The notes under the pieces: model-generated
What the model was told of the DNA's origin: nothing
Database searches by the model: none
Seen by the model: only the letters and a program-made list of their open reading frames with translations
Assembly: GCA_023135545.1 (NCBI GenBank)
Contig: JAGLSY010000229.1
Span: forward strand, 1 to 6,867
Direction of reading: 5' to 3'
Source of the DNA: Thermoplasmata archaeon
GTDB lineage: Archaea; Thermoplasmatota; Thermoplasmata; SG8-5; JAGLSY01
DNA: 6,867 bases
Part shown: positions 1-5,325 of the stretch, piece by piece
Layout: each line of letters starts with the position of its first letter
Position numbering within the stretch: position 1 is the first letter of the stretch
Made by a program: the position numbers and the translations under genes

Positions 1-276
1 ACCAAGAGCCAGAACGGAAAGATCAGTGCTGCGGGACCCTTCTCCAATATAATTGTGGCATTGGCCGCCTTCGGGGTCTGGTTCGCCCTGCCCGATAATG
101 ATTTGGGATTCCTCTTTTTCTTCATCGGTTTCGTCAACGCCTTCATAGGCGGGTTCAACATGATACCCTTCATGCCCTTCGATGGGGCCAAGATTGTGAA
201 GTGGAGCATTCCCGTGTACGCGGTGATGGTCGCTATTCTGCTCTTCCTCATAGCCATCGGCTACGGGCTTTTCTGA
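1..276 (+). CDS. Site-2-type intramembrane metalloprotease (peptidase M50), C-terminal part
   Basis: The reading frame is open from the first base, so the gene begins upstream; 91 codons are visible. Two hallmarks of the M50/site-2 protease family are seen. A GPxxN motif (G12-P-F-S-N16 of the visible part) opens a membrane helix. The motif NMIPFMPFDG (about residues 53-62) carries the conserved Asp (D61) that in this family is the third zinc ligand. Hydrophobic segments cover about residues 17-30, 35-52 and 71-91, and the protein ends inside or just after the last one. The HExxH motif should lie upstream, outside the window. Such enzymes cleave transmembrane segments of other proteins inside the membrane; the substrate here is unknown. 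The next gene on the same strand starts about 46 bases later. Family assignment is fairly safe, exact subfamily is not. Confidence 0.82.
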   Translation, partial: TKSQNGKISAAGPFSNIIVALAAFGVWFALPDNDLGFLFFFIGFVNAFIGGFNMIPFMPFDGAKIVKWSIPVYAVMVAILLFLIAIGYGLF

Positions 277-291
277 TAATCAGATGATATG

Positions 292-299
292 TTTTTTAT
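292..299 (+). promoter_or_regulatory. Candidate TATA box for the secreted membrane protein gene
   Basis: A TTTTTTAT stretch lies about 27 nt before the ATG at 323. In archaea transcription normally starts about 25 nt downstream of the TATA-box centre, which would put the 5' end at or beside that ATG and give a leaderless mRNA. No Shine-Dalgarno is visible before 323. The box is a weak match and the gene could instead be read through from the protease gene. Confidence 0.35.
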
Positions 300-322
300 C
301 TAGGATAGATAATTCAAGCTGT

Positions 323-940
323 ATGCGCTCAACAATTGCGGCCTTTGTGGTGTTGGTTCTTCTTTGTGCTGGAACGACTGTAGGCCAGACCTTGCCCGAG
401 CACTCGCAGCTTGGATATGGAGACCACGATATTGATATCATAGTAAATCACAATGAAAATGTGGCGTATGTCATGCCCCTTAAAATGGGAGATAAGATAA
501 TCGTAGACCTCGCCGTGGAAAGCGGTGGTGAAGTGGACTTCTATCTCATGAACAATTATACGATGTACCTGACGAGCCTGGACAGCCAGGATGCCTCGAA
601 AAACAATCTTGAAATGTGCGTTATCGGGGGAGGCACGTATTCAAGGACGCATTCTGTCTGGATATCTTATGAATATACCACCAATTACGATGATACCCTT
701 GTTCTCCTCATTGACAACAGTTATCTCACAGATGAGGGAGCTGTGCCAGAAGGAGAGGTTGTCATAACCGGCTCCGTGGAAGTTGTAAAAAGCATCTGGA
801 CCATGGAAAATATCATAATCACCATCGTGATTGTAATTTTGATAATTGTGATTTTTGTGGGTTTCAAACTGCCCAAAAAAGAGAAGCCAGTCATTGCCGG
901 GCCCAGGCAAAGACCCCCTATACCTAGAAAGAATAAATGA
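323..940 (+). CDS. Secreted single-pass membrane protein with beta-rich, possibly GOLD-like outer domain
   Basis: Not a named family that I recognise. From the ATG at 323 it is 205 residues with four clear parts. Residues 1-22 are a signal peptide: basic start MRS, hydrophobic core, and a G-x-x-V-G-Q region that looks cleavable. Residues 23-158 alternate polar and hydrophobic residues as in a beta sandwich; the run VDFYLMNNYTMYL, then a Y/W-rich strand and the strand LVLLIDNS, recalls GOLD/emp24-like outer domains of archaeal surface proteins (inference). Residues about 163-181 are one membrane helix rich in Ile/Val. The tail is basic and proline-rich (PPIPRKNK end). Expected topology is N-terminus outside, tail in the cytoplasm. 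An in-frame ATG at 284 would add 13 residues before the signal peptide, so 323 is preferred. One N-Y-T sequon (N78) could be glycosylated. The stop at 938-940 overlaps an ATG at 937, a possible start of the next gene. Confidence 0.75.
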   Translation: MRSTIAAFVVLVLLCAGTTVGQTLPEHSQLGYGDHDIDIIVNHNENVAYVMPLKMGDKIIVDLAVESGGEVDFYLMNNYTMYLTSLDSQDASKNNLEMCVIGGGTYSRTHSVWISYEYTTNYDDTLVLLIDNSYLTDEGAVPEGEVVITGSVEVVKSIWTMENIIITIVIVILIIVIFVGFKLPKKEKPVIAGPRQRPPIPRKNK

Positions 941-951
941 GGAAGCAAAAT

Positions 952-962
952 CTTATATTTAT
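952..962 (+). promoter_or_regulatory. TATA box (with A-rich BRE-like upstream) for the AMMECR1 gene
   Basis: CTTATATTTAT is preceded by GCAAAAT, a good match to an archaeal BRE plus TATA element. Its centre is about 25 nt before the ATG at 982, so the transcript would begin at that ATG (leaderless). The box lies inside the 45 bases between the two candidate starts 937 and 982, which argues that 982 is the real start. It has the same CTTATA core as the boxes before the L1 operon and the GTPase gene. Confidence 0.55.
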
Positions 963-981
963 CACAGTCAATTACGAGTCG

Positions 982-1581
982 ATGTATTCTGACGAAGATG
1001 GGGAACTGGCTGTCAGATATGCCAGGTCGATGGTTGAGTATTTTGTTAAGGGCGGAGATAAGCCCTCTTTGGAGCTGCCTAGCCATTTTGAGGAGATGTC
1101 CGGAGCCTTTGTCACTCTCAACACCTATCCCGAGGGGACGCTTCGGGGCTGTGTGGGATACCCTGTGCCATATTTTCCGCTAAGGGAAACCCTGGAGAAG
1201 GCGGCCGAGGGGGCCATCAATGACGACCGGTTTCCGAGAGTAAGAAAAAGAGAGCTGGACAGCATAATTGTCGAAGTGAGTATACTTACAATTCCCGAGC
1301 ACATCATCGTAGAGAAGCCATTGGATTATCTGGATGAAGTGAAGATCGGATGGGATGGCCTCATTATTGAGAAGGGAATGTACAGAGGACTGCTATTACC
1401 CCAGGTGCCGGTCGAGTGGAAGTGGGATGTCAAAACATTCCTGTCCCAGACATGTCTCAAGGCCGGGTTGATGCCCGATGCCTGGATGGAGCCGGAAACC
1501 GCATTATATAAATTCAGCGGTTCGGTTTTCTCGGAGAAAAAACCAAACGGCGAGGTTGTGAGGAAGGTATTGCATGGTTAG
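982..1581 (+). CDS. AMMECR1-domain protein
   Basis: Member of the AMMECR1 family, conserved from archaea to humans, biochemical role still unsettled. From the ATG at 982 it has 199 residues, close to the usual family length. The family signature LRGCVG is at residues 54-59, with the typical surroundings GAFVTLN (41-47) before it. The C-terminal block GLLLPQVPVEWKWD, then FLSQTCLKAGLMPDAW, is also characteristic and ends in the usual Y-x-F-x-G-x-V-F strand. A longer ORF begins at 937 with an ATGA overlap on the upstream stop, but its extra 15 residues do not resemble family N-termini, there is no convincing ribosome site, and a TATA box sits between the two starts. I therefore choose 982, with moderate certainty. 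The gene end overlaps the start of pyrC by 8 bases, so the two are very likely co-transcribed and translationally coupled. Confidence 0.9.
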   Translation: MYSDEDGELAVRYARSMVEYFVKGGDKPSLELPSHFEEMSGAFVTLNTYPEGTLRGCVGYPVPYFPLRETLEKAAEGAINDDRFPRVRKRELDSIIVEVSILTIPEHIIVEKPLDYLDEVKIGWDGLIIEKGMYRGLLLPQVPVEWKWDVKTFLSQTCLKAGLMPDAWMEPETALYKFSGSVFSEKKPNGEVVRKVLHG

Positions 1582-2833
1582 ACCTGAAGTGGTTGTCAAG
1601 GGGAAAATCCTCTTCGGAGAGGAGATCCAGACCGTCTGCATCGGCATGGACGAGGGAAAGATCACGGTTATGGGAAAGCACCTGGAAGGCGATAAAACAT
1701 TGGATTTCTCCAAATATCTTATTTTGCCTGGCGGGGTGGACATTCACACCCACATGCGGGACCCAGGATTCACCTACAAGGAGGATTTTGACACCGGAAC
1801 CGAGGCCGCGGCCTTCGGGGGCACGACCACCATACTGGACATGCCCAACACCAGCCCTCCGACTGAAACACCTGAATCCCTAAAAGACAAACTGGACATT
1901 GTCGGGCCCAAGGCCAATGTGGATTACGGCCTCTATGCGGCACTGACACCCCACTCGGATATTCCTGCACTGAAAGAATTGGCCATTGGATTCAAATTGT
2001 TCATGGCGGAGACCACCTCTGCCCCGTCATCTGACTGGAAAAAGGTACTCTCCAAGCTCATGTCGCCGGAACTGGCAGGTGAGGTCGTGTCGGTTCATGC
2101 CGAGGACTTATCCAAATTTGAAAAAGTTAATGTGCCGAGTTTATCCGGCCATGACAAGGCAAGGAATGTCAAGGCAGAGCTGTCGGCGGTCAAGGAAATC
2201 CTCGAAGTGGAAACAGCGGCAAGGCTTCACATAGCCCATGTCACGACCCCACTGGCTCTAGAAATCGCCGAGGAGCACAGCCTGGAAGCCACCCCCCACC
2301 ATCTATTTCTCAATTCATCTTCTGATCTGGGGGCATTCGGGAAGGTCAACCCCCCGCTACGCCGCCTGGACTATCAGGGCTCGCTCTTTTCAACATTCAT
2401 CCAGGGAAGAATAAACATAATAGCCAGCGACCACGCGCCCCACACCAGGGATGAGAAATCGGCAGGCTTCATGGAAGCCCCTTCGGGTGTTCCGGGAGTC
2501 GAAACCAGAATTCCCCTCATGCTAGGATTAATTAAATCAGAGCAGGCCAGCCTCGGACTGATACAGGAGACCTGCTGCCATCTTCCGGCAAGGTTATTCG
2601 GCCTCCGAAAAGGGAGAATAGATGTCGGTTACGATGCCGATCTGGCAGTTTACGATATCAAACAAATAACAAAAATAAATGGACACGATCTCCATTCAAA
2701 ATGCGGCTGGACACCATTCGAGAACTTCAACGCCATCTTTCCCAGCCATGTCATGCTGGCCGGAAACATGATAATAAACGAAGGGGTTCTGGTGATTAAG
2801 AACAGCGGGAAGAATATTGGAGCGAGGTTTTAG
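1574..2833 (+). CDS. pyrC: Dihydroorotase
   Basis: Catalyses reversible ring closure of N-carbamoyl-L-aspartate to dihydroorotate, third step of pyrimidine synthesis, in the cytoplasm. The 419-residue protein has the amidohydrolase layout of dihydroorotases. The zinc motif HTH is H58/H60, followed by R62 in MRDPG, and N92 in MPNTSPP contributes to substrate binding. K141 in GFKLFM is in the place of the carboxylated bridging lysine. H175 (VSVHAED) and H222 (LHIAHVTT) are the next metal ligands. ASDHAPHT holds the catalytic D286 and H290. NPPLR (259-263) and SGVPGVETRIPLML (304-317) are further dihydroorotase signatures that argue against dihydropyrimidinase or allantoinase. No catalytic residue appears missing. 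A purine-rich AGGAAGGT lies just before the ATG, which is inside the end of the AMMECR1 gene. No other pyr gene is in the window. Confidence 0.95.
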   Translation: MVRPEVVVKGKILFGEEIQTVCIGMDEGKITVMGKHLEGDKTLDFSKYLILPGGVDIHTHMRDPGFTYKEDFDTGTEAAAFGGTTTILDMPNTSPPTETPESLKDKLDIVGPKANVDYGLYAALTPHSDIPALKELAIGFKLFMAETTSAPSSDWKKVLSKLMSPELAGEVVSVHAEDLSKFEKVNVPSLSGHDKARNVKAELSAVKEILEVETAARLHIAHVTTPLALEIAEEHSLEATPHHLFLNSSSDLGAFGKVNPPLRRLDYQGSLFSTFIQGRINIIASDHAPHTRDEKSAGFMEAPSGVPGVETRIPLMLGLIKSEQASLGLIQETCCHLPARLFGLRKGRIDVGYDADLAVYDIKQITKINGHDLHSKCGWTPFENFNAIFPSHVMLAGNMIINEGVLVIKNSGKNIGARF

Positions 2834-2834
2834 C

Positions 2835-3140
2835 GTAAACTACCAGGCCATAAATGACCTGGCGTTACCATGCTGTCCTGGAAGTTTAGATTCCAGCAGC
2901 CATATGTCCCAACTCGCAGAGGTTCAAGCTCTGCGTTCAGTTGCTATCAATTGATGGACATACGGCGGTGTTCTTGTTACTGGAAGGTTGATTCATCTCA
3001 AACCTGAAGGATTGAGCGTTCTCAACCATTGTGCAGTAAAACTAAAGTTGATGCGCACGGCTAATGATGAGCTGCGGCCATGCCGGGTTACAACGTATGA
3101 ACTTGCTCAAACCTGAGCAGGACTCAGCATGGCCGTAACA
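2835..3140. ncRNA. Candidate structured noncoding RNA between pyrC and the stalk operon
   Basis: No ORF of useful length is present, but nearly the whole spacer can be folded. Helices seen: GTAA 2835-2838/TTAC 2865-2868 around CCAGG 2843-2847/CCTGG 2858-2862; CTGGAA 2878-2883/TTCCAG 2891-2896; TATGTCC 2903-2909/GGACATA 2956-2962, extended by GCC/GGC across one mismatch. The last encloses two hairpins, CGCAGAG 2915-2921/CTCTGCG 2929-2935 and CAGTTG 2938-2943/CAATTG 2948-2953, giving a three-way junction. Then TTACTG 2977-2982/CAGTAA 3034-3039 encloses GGTTGA 2986-2991/TCAACC 3022-3027, which encloses CTCAA 2997-3001/TTGAG 3012-3016. Last, CGGCCATGC 3075-3083/GCATGGCCG 3127-3135 encloses TGCTCA 3104-3109/TGAGCA 3114-3119. 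I do not recognise the RNA: hallmark sequences of RNase P, SRP RNA and tRNA are absent. Strand is not certain; loops such as TGAA slightly favour +. It could also be a 3' UTR or a mobile remnant. Confidence 0.45.
2997..3116. repeat. Direct repeat of CTCAAACCTGA in the spacer
   Basis: The 11-mer CTCAAACCTGA occurs exactly at 2997-3007 and 3106-3116, 109 bases apart. In the proposed fold both copies sit at hairpin tips, in the first forming a CTCAA/TTGAG stem and in the second a TGCTCA/TGAGCA stem with loop AACC. Related GGTT segments lie upstream of each copy (2986 and 3086) and could pair with AACC as an alternative. Confidence 0.5.
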
Positions 3141-3147
3141 CTATTTT
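3075..3147 (+). terminator. GC-rich hairpin followed by TTTT, possible terminator or last domain of the spacer RNA
   Basis: A perfect 9-bp stem (3075-3083 with 3127-3135) is followed by TAACACTA and a short TTTT at 3144-3147 that overlaps the stop codon of the convergent P1 gene. Archaeal termination mainly depends on T-runs, and four Ts are weak, so a terminator role is only possible. The stem could equally be the closing helix of the spacer RNA. Confidence 0.25.
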
Positions 3148-3460
3148 AGCCGAAAAGCGCACCGAGACCGGCTGCGGCCTCTTCCTCGCTCACTTCTTCC
3201 TCTTCTTCTTCTTCCTTCTTCTTCTCTTCTGCTGAGGCTCCACTGGCTGCCGGTGCTGCAGTAGCTACTGCAACTGCAGGTGCGGCCACCGCGGTCTTCA
3301 TTGCTTCCTCGATGTCCACGCCGTCAAGGGATGCTGTCAGTGCCTTTATTCTACTTGTGTCGGCTTCGACACCTGCAGCTTTCAAGATACTGGCTACCGC
3401 AGCCTCGTTGATTTCCTTCCCAGCTGAGTGAAGGATCATTGCGCTGTATATATATTCCAT
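3146..3460 (-). CDS. rpl12: Large-subunit stalk protein P1 (archaeal L12)
   Basis: Acidic lateral stalk protein that binds P0 as dimers and recruits and stimulates translation factor GTPases on the 50S subunit. It has 104 residues, normal for the archaeal P1/L12 family. Residues 1-58 are the helical dimerisation domain, opening MEYIYSAMILHSAGKEI, which is typical. Then comes an Ala/Pro/Val hinge (about 59-76), a charged Lys/Glu stretch (EEKKKEEEEEEE), and the conserved tail ending GLGALFG that contacts elongation factors. The last 19 residues are identical to the end of the neighbouring P0. It is the third gene of the operon, 30 bases after the P0 stop, with its own perfect Shine-Dalgarno; separate strong initiation fits the need for several P1 copies per P0. 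Confidence 0.96.
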   Translation of the reverse strand: MEYIYSAMILHSAGKEINEAAVASILKAAGVEADTSRIKALTASLDGVDIEEAMKTAVAAPAVAVATAAPAASGASAEEKKKEEEEEEEVSEEEAAAGLGALFG

Positions 3461-3466
3461 TTCTTT

Positions 3467-3474
3467 ACCTCCTT
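3467..3474 (-). promoter_or_regulatory. Strong Shine-Dalgarno for the P1 gene
   Basis: On the - strand AAGGAGGT lies 6 bases before the P1 ATG, the best match to the 16S rRNA tail in the window. It allows P1 to be made at a higher rate than P0 from the same mRNA. Confidence 0.85.
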
Positions 3475-3490
3475 ATCTGTCTTTTAATCT

Positions 3491-4498
3491 TTATCCGAAG
3501 AGAGCTCCTAAGCCTGCCGCGGCTTCCTCCTCGCTCACCTCTTCTTCTTCGTCCTCTTCCGGCTTCTTATCATCATCTGGCTTGGTTTCCACGGCTGGTG
3601 CACTGGGTGCCGGGGCCGCAGAGAGCATGGCTTTAAGCTCGTCATCCAGTCCGTCCGGGATCTGGGATGCCAGGGCCACCATCTTGCCGCTTGCGATTGC
3701 CAGAAGCGGTTTTATGGTCTCCTTGTTCACCACGCCCGCATTGAGGGCCAGGTTCATCACGTCCATCTGGGCCTTGCTGAGCAGAGGCCTTATCGTCAAT
3801 GGAGTGGTGTAGGATATGAATGCTGCGAGATTGAATGAACCGGTGATGGCATAGTTCAAATTGCCCATGAAGGCATCTTCATCAATGGCCAATACATCCT
3901 TTTTGAATATCGTGCCGTTCTCGTATGCCGCACCCAGGTCCATCCCCACGGTGAGCGGGAATATCTCCAGCTTGGTGAGCATCATTGCCACTTCCGCAGG
4001 TATTGGCTCTCCCTCCTTCACGAGGACCTTGGTCTTCTTGATGACCACCTTGCCCTGCTCGATGGCGGCCGGTATGCCGGCCTTCTGGAAGTCACCGACT
4101 ATCGGGCCGGGCTTGAAGGGGGTGTCGCCGGCTTTGATCTCGATCTCGTCCGGGGCCAGCTCCCCGCCCTTTGCCGGGGCAGCCGTCTTGGTGGCCTCCA
4201 GGTTCTTGTATAATTTGAATGGGTTCATGTCGGTGGTGATTATCGCGCATTGGCCGTCAATAACATCCAGAAGTCCGTCCAGGCCCTTCTTCTCCTCGGC
4301 TGTTTCCTTCAACGCCCTTTCGATCAAATTGTTCTTGGCCACTATCAGTTCGGCCTTTCCCCTGAGGCTCCGCCTCATCTTCTGTATCTGGGGGCCAGGT
4401 ATGCCACTGATACGGACGATTCCGACCACGTCACTCTCTTTCATGAGGGTGGTGAGGTAGCTCACGTTACTCTTCTTCCAATTCGCCACTTCTCTCAT
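3491..4498 (-). CDS. rplP0: Large-subunit stalk base protein P0 (archaeal L10)
   Basis: Anchors the P1 dimers to the GTPase-associated centre of 23S rRNA. It has 335 residues, as usual for archaeal P0. Residues about 1-105 are the rRNA-binding L10 domain (start MREVANWKKSNV, later GIVRISGIPGPQIQKMRRSLRG split by one conserved Gly-Pro turn). Residues about 110-185 are the archaeal/eukaryotic inserted domain with GDTPFKPGP. Residues about 200-280 are the helical spine that binds P1 dimers. After an Ala/Pro hinge comes an acidic stretch and the tail VSEEEAAAGLGALFG shared with P1. The chosen ATG shares its A with the L1 stop TGA (TGATG overlap) and follows GAGGT by 7 bases; a GTG one codon earlier is the alternative. 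This overlap implies translational coupling to L1. Confidence 0.96.
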   Translation of the reverse strand: MREVANWKKSNVSYLTTLMKESDVVGIVRISGIPGPQIQKMRRSLRGKAELIVAKNNLIERALKETAEEKKGLDGLLDVIDGQCAIITTDMNPFKLYKNLEATKTAAPAKGGELAPDEIEIKAGDTPFKPGPIVGDFQKAGIPAAIEQGKVVIKKTKVLVKEGEPIPAEVAMMLTKLEIFPLTVGMDLGAAYENGTIFKKDVLAIDEDAFMGNLNYAITGSFNLAAFISYTTPLTIRPLLSKAQMDVMNLALNAGVVNKETIKPLLAIASGKMVALASQIPDGLDDELKAMLSAAPAPSAPAVETKPDDDKKPEEDEEEEVSEEEAAAGLGALFG

Positions 4499-5133
4499 CA
4501 CATCAACCTCACTGCCGGACCCATAGTGGTCTTGACATACACTGATGCTATGTTCATATCTCCGCGCTCCAGTTTGGACTTGACCCTTGTAAGGACGGCG
4601 TCAATGTTCTCGGCCAGCTGCTCGACTGTCATATCCTTTGTGCCGACCAGTGTGTGGAATGTTTTGTTCTCCTTAGTTCTTATCTTGACGGTCTTCCTGA
4701 GAACATTTATCATGGGTGCGGGGTCGGCACCAGGAGGCACTGGCTTTGGCATTTTTCCCCGAGGACCGAGGAAAATACCCAGTTTCTTACCGATGGTCGG
4801 CATGAGAGGAGCCTCGGCGATGAAGTAATTGTGCTGGTCGGCCAGTTTTCTGGCCTTCCTCTTCTCATCTGCATAATCATCGATCTGCTCGGGTTGAATG
4901 ACGGTATCGGCCACGGCCTTTGCCTTGACGGCCAGTTCTCCGCTTCCGAAGACCGCAATTTTGATATCCTTGCCCCTTCCGTTGGGAAGTTGGATTTCCT
5001 CTTCTATTCTGTTCTTCGGAATCTTCAGGTCAACGTCCTTGAGATTGATAGCCAGCTCTACTGACTCGGTGAATTTTCGTTCCTGGGATCCCTCAATCGC
5101 CTTCTTCAAGGCAGCAATCTGGTTTTGGTCCAT
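4498..5133 (-). CDS. rpl1: Large-subunit ribosomal protein L1
   Basis: Forms the L1 stalk, the mobile element of 23S rRNA beside the E site that helps release deacylated tRNA. The protein has 211 residues, standard for archaeal L1. The family signature is at residues about 113-133: IGKKLGIFLGPRGKMPKPV, followed by PPG. The N-terminal half begins the first domain (ELAINLKDVDLKIPKNR), the middle about 60-155 is the inserted second domain, and the C-terminal part with HTLVGTKDMTVEQLAENI returns to domain one. It is the first gene of the operon; L11, which often precedes L1 in archaea, is not next to it here. Archaeal L1 is known in methanococci to repress translation of its own mRNA; the structured leader here is compatible with that, but not proof. 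Confidence 0.97.
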   Translation of the reverse strand: MDQNQIAALKKAIEGSQERKFTESVELAINLKDVDLKIPKNRIEEEIQLPNGRGKDIKIAVFGSGELAVKAKAVADTVIQPEQIDDYADEKRKARKLADQHNYFIAEAPLMPTIGKKLGIFLGPRGKMPKPVPPGADPAPMINVLRKTVKIRTKENKTFHTLVGTKDMTVEQLAENIDAVLTRVKSKLERGDMNIASVYVKTTMGPAVRLM

Positions 5134-5141
5134 TGGATAGT

Positions 5142-5147
5142 CCTCCT
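5142..5147 (-). promoter_or_regulatory. Shine-Dalgarno for the L1 gene
   Basis: AGGAGG on the - strand ends 8 bases before the L1 ATG. Its first two bases are also part of CTACAG (+ strand CTGTAG 5146-5151), which can pair with CTGTAG higher in the leader, so access to this site could be controlled. Confidence 0.8.
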
Positions 5148-5195
5148 GTAGTTGACGGGGTTTCCCCCTCCTACAGTATCACATAACTGTGGAGG
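5146..5195 (-). promoter_or_regulatory. Structured L1 mRNA leader, two competing hairpins
   Basis: Read on the - strand, CCTCC-ACAGT (5195-5186) pairs with ACTGT-A-GGAGG (5177-5167), a 10-bp stem with one bulged A and an 8-nt loop. Next, GGGG-GAAA-CCCC (5168-5157) can form a GNRA-capped hairpin. Alternatively CTGTAG (5176-5171) pairs with CTACAG (5151-5146), bringing the base of a second hairpin onto the first two Shine-Dalgarno bases. The first and last cannot coexist because they share bases. This layout suits translational control of L1, P0 and P1, perhaps by L1 itself, but I could not match it base by base to a known L1 binding site. Confidence 0.45.
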
Positions 5196-5213
5196 CCGAG
5201 TAAATATGGGGGT

Positions 5214-5222
5214 GTTTATAAG
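5214..5222 (-). promoter_or_regulatory. TATA box and BRE of the L1-P0-P1 operon
   Basis: On the - strand CTTATAAAC follows CCAAAACG, a good BRE plus TATA pair. About 25 nt downstream falls near 5193, so the mRNA would start at the foot of the first leader hairpin and carry a leader of about 60 nt. The fit between predicted start and hairpin base supports the assignment. Confidence 0.65.
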
Positions 5223-5274
5223 CGTTTTGGTGGAAATAGTGTGTCAAGAACTGACTTTCTAACCTGCTCATAGC

Positions 5275-5286
5275 CTTATATATTTA
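5275..5286 (+). promoter_or_regulatory. Second TATA-like box in the divergent region, direction uncertain
   Basis: CTTATATATTTA has the same CTTATA core and orientation as other + strand boxes in the window. It would start a transcript near 5306, giving either a leader of about 260 nt for the GTPase gene or a short independent RNA. Read on the - strand, AAATATATAAG could also serve as a distal promoter for the L1 operon. Confidence 0.35.
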
Positions 5287-5325
5287 CTAACTCGGTAGAA
5301 TATTAGAATAGATAACATTTTAATA

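Noticed and set aside
284..322. ATG at 284 as start of the membrane protein
   Set aside because: It would place 13 polar residues before a standard signal peptide; no ribosome site precedes it.
721..1086. 121-codon - strand ORF
   Set aside because: Spans the end of one + strand gene and the start of another, no recognisable motif, antisense shadow.
2915..2935. T-arm-like hairpin with loop GTTCAAG, suggesting a tRNA
   Set aside because: The stem is 7 bp with no acceptor stem, D-arm or anticodon arm at proper distances on either strand.
2997..3116. CRISPR-like repeat from the 11-mer pair
   Set aside because: Only two copies, too short and too far apart, with no array and no cas genes.
2834..3145. 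RNase P RNA or SRP RNA, given the length near 300 nt
   Set aside because: The conserved RNase P core segments and the SRP helix 8 GGAAGG-AGCA motif are not visible on either strand.
3861..4460. 199-codon + strand ORF
   Set aside because: Lies antisense inside the certain P0 gene; its serine/proline-rich composition is the usual shadow of a lysine/alanine-rich ribosomal gene.
4250..4828. 192-codon + strand ORF across the P0-L1 junction
   Set aside because: Antisense to two firmly identified genes, with no family resemblance and no promoter or ribosome site.
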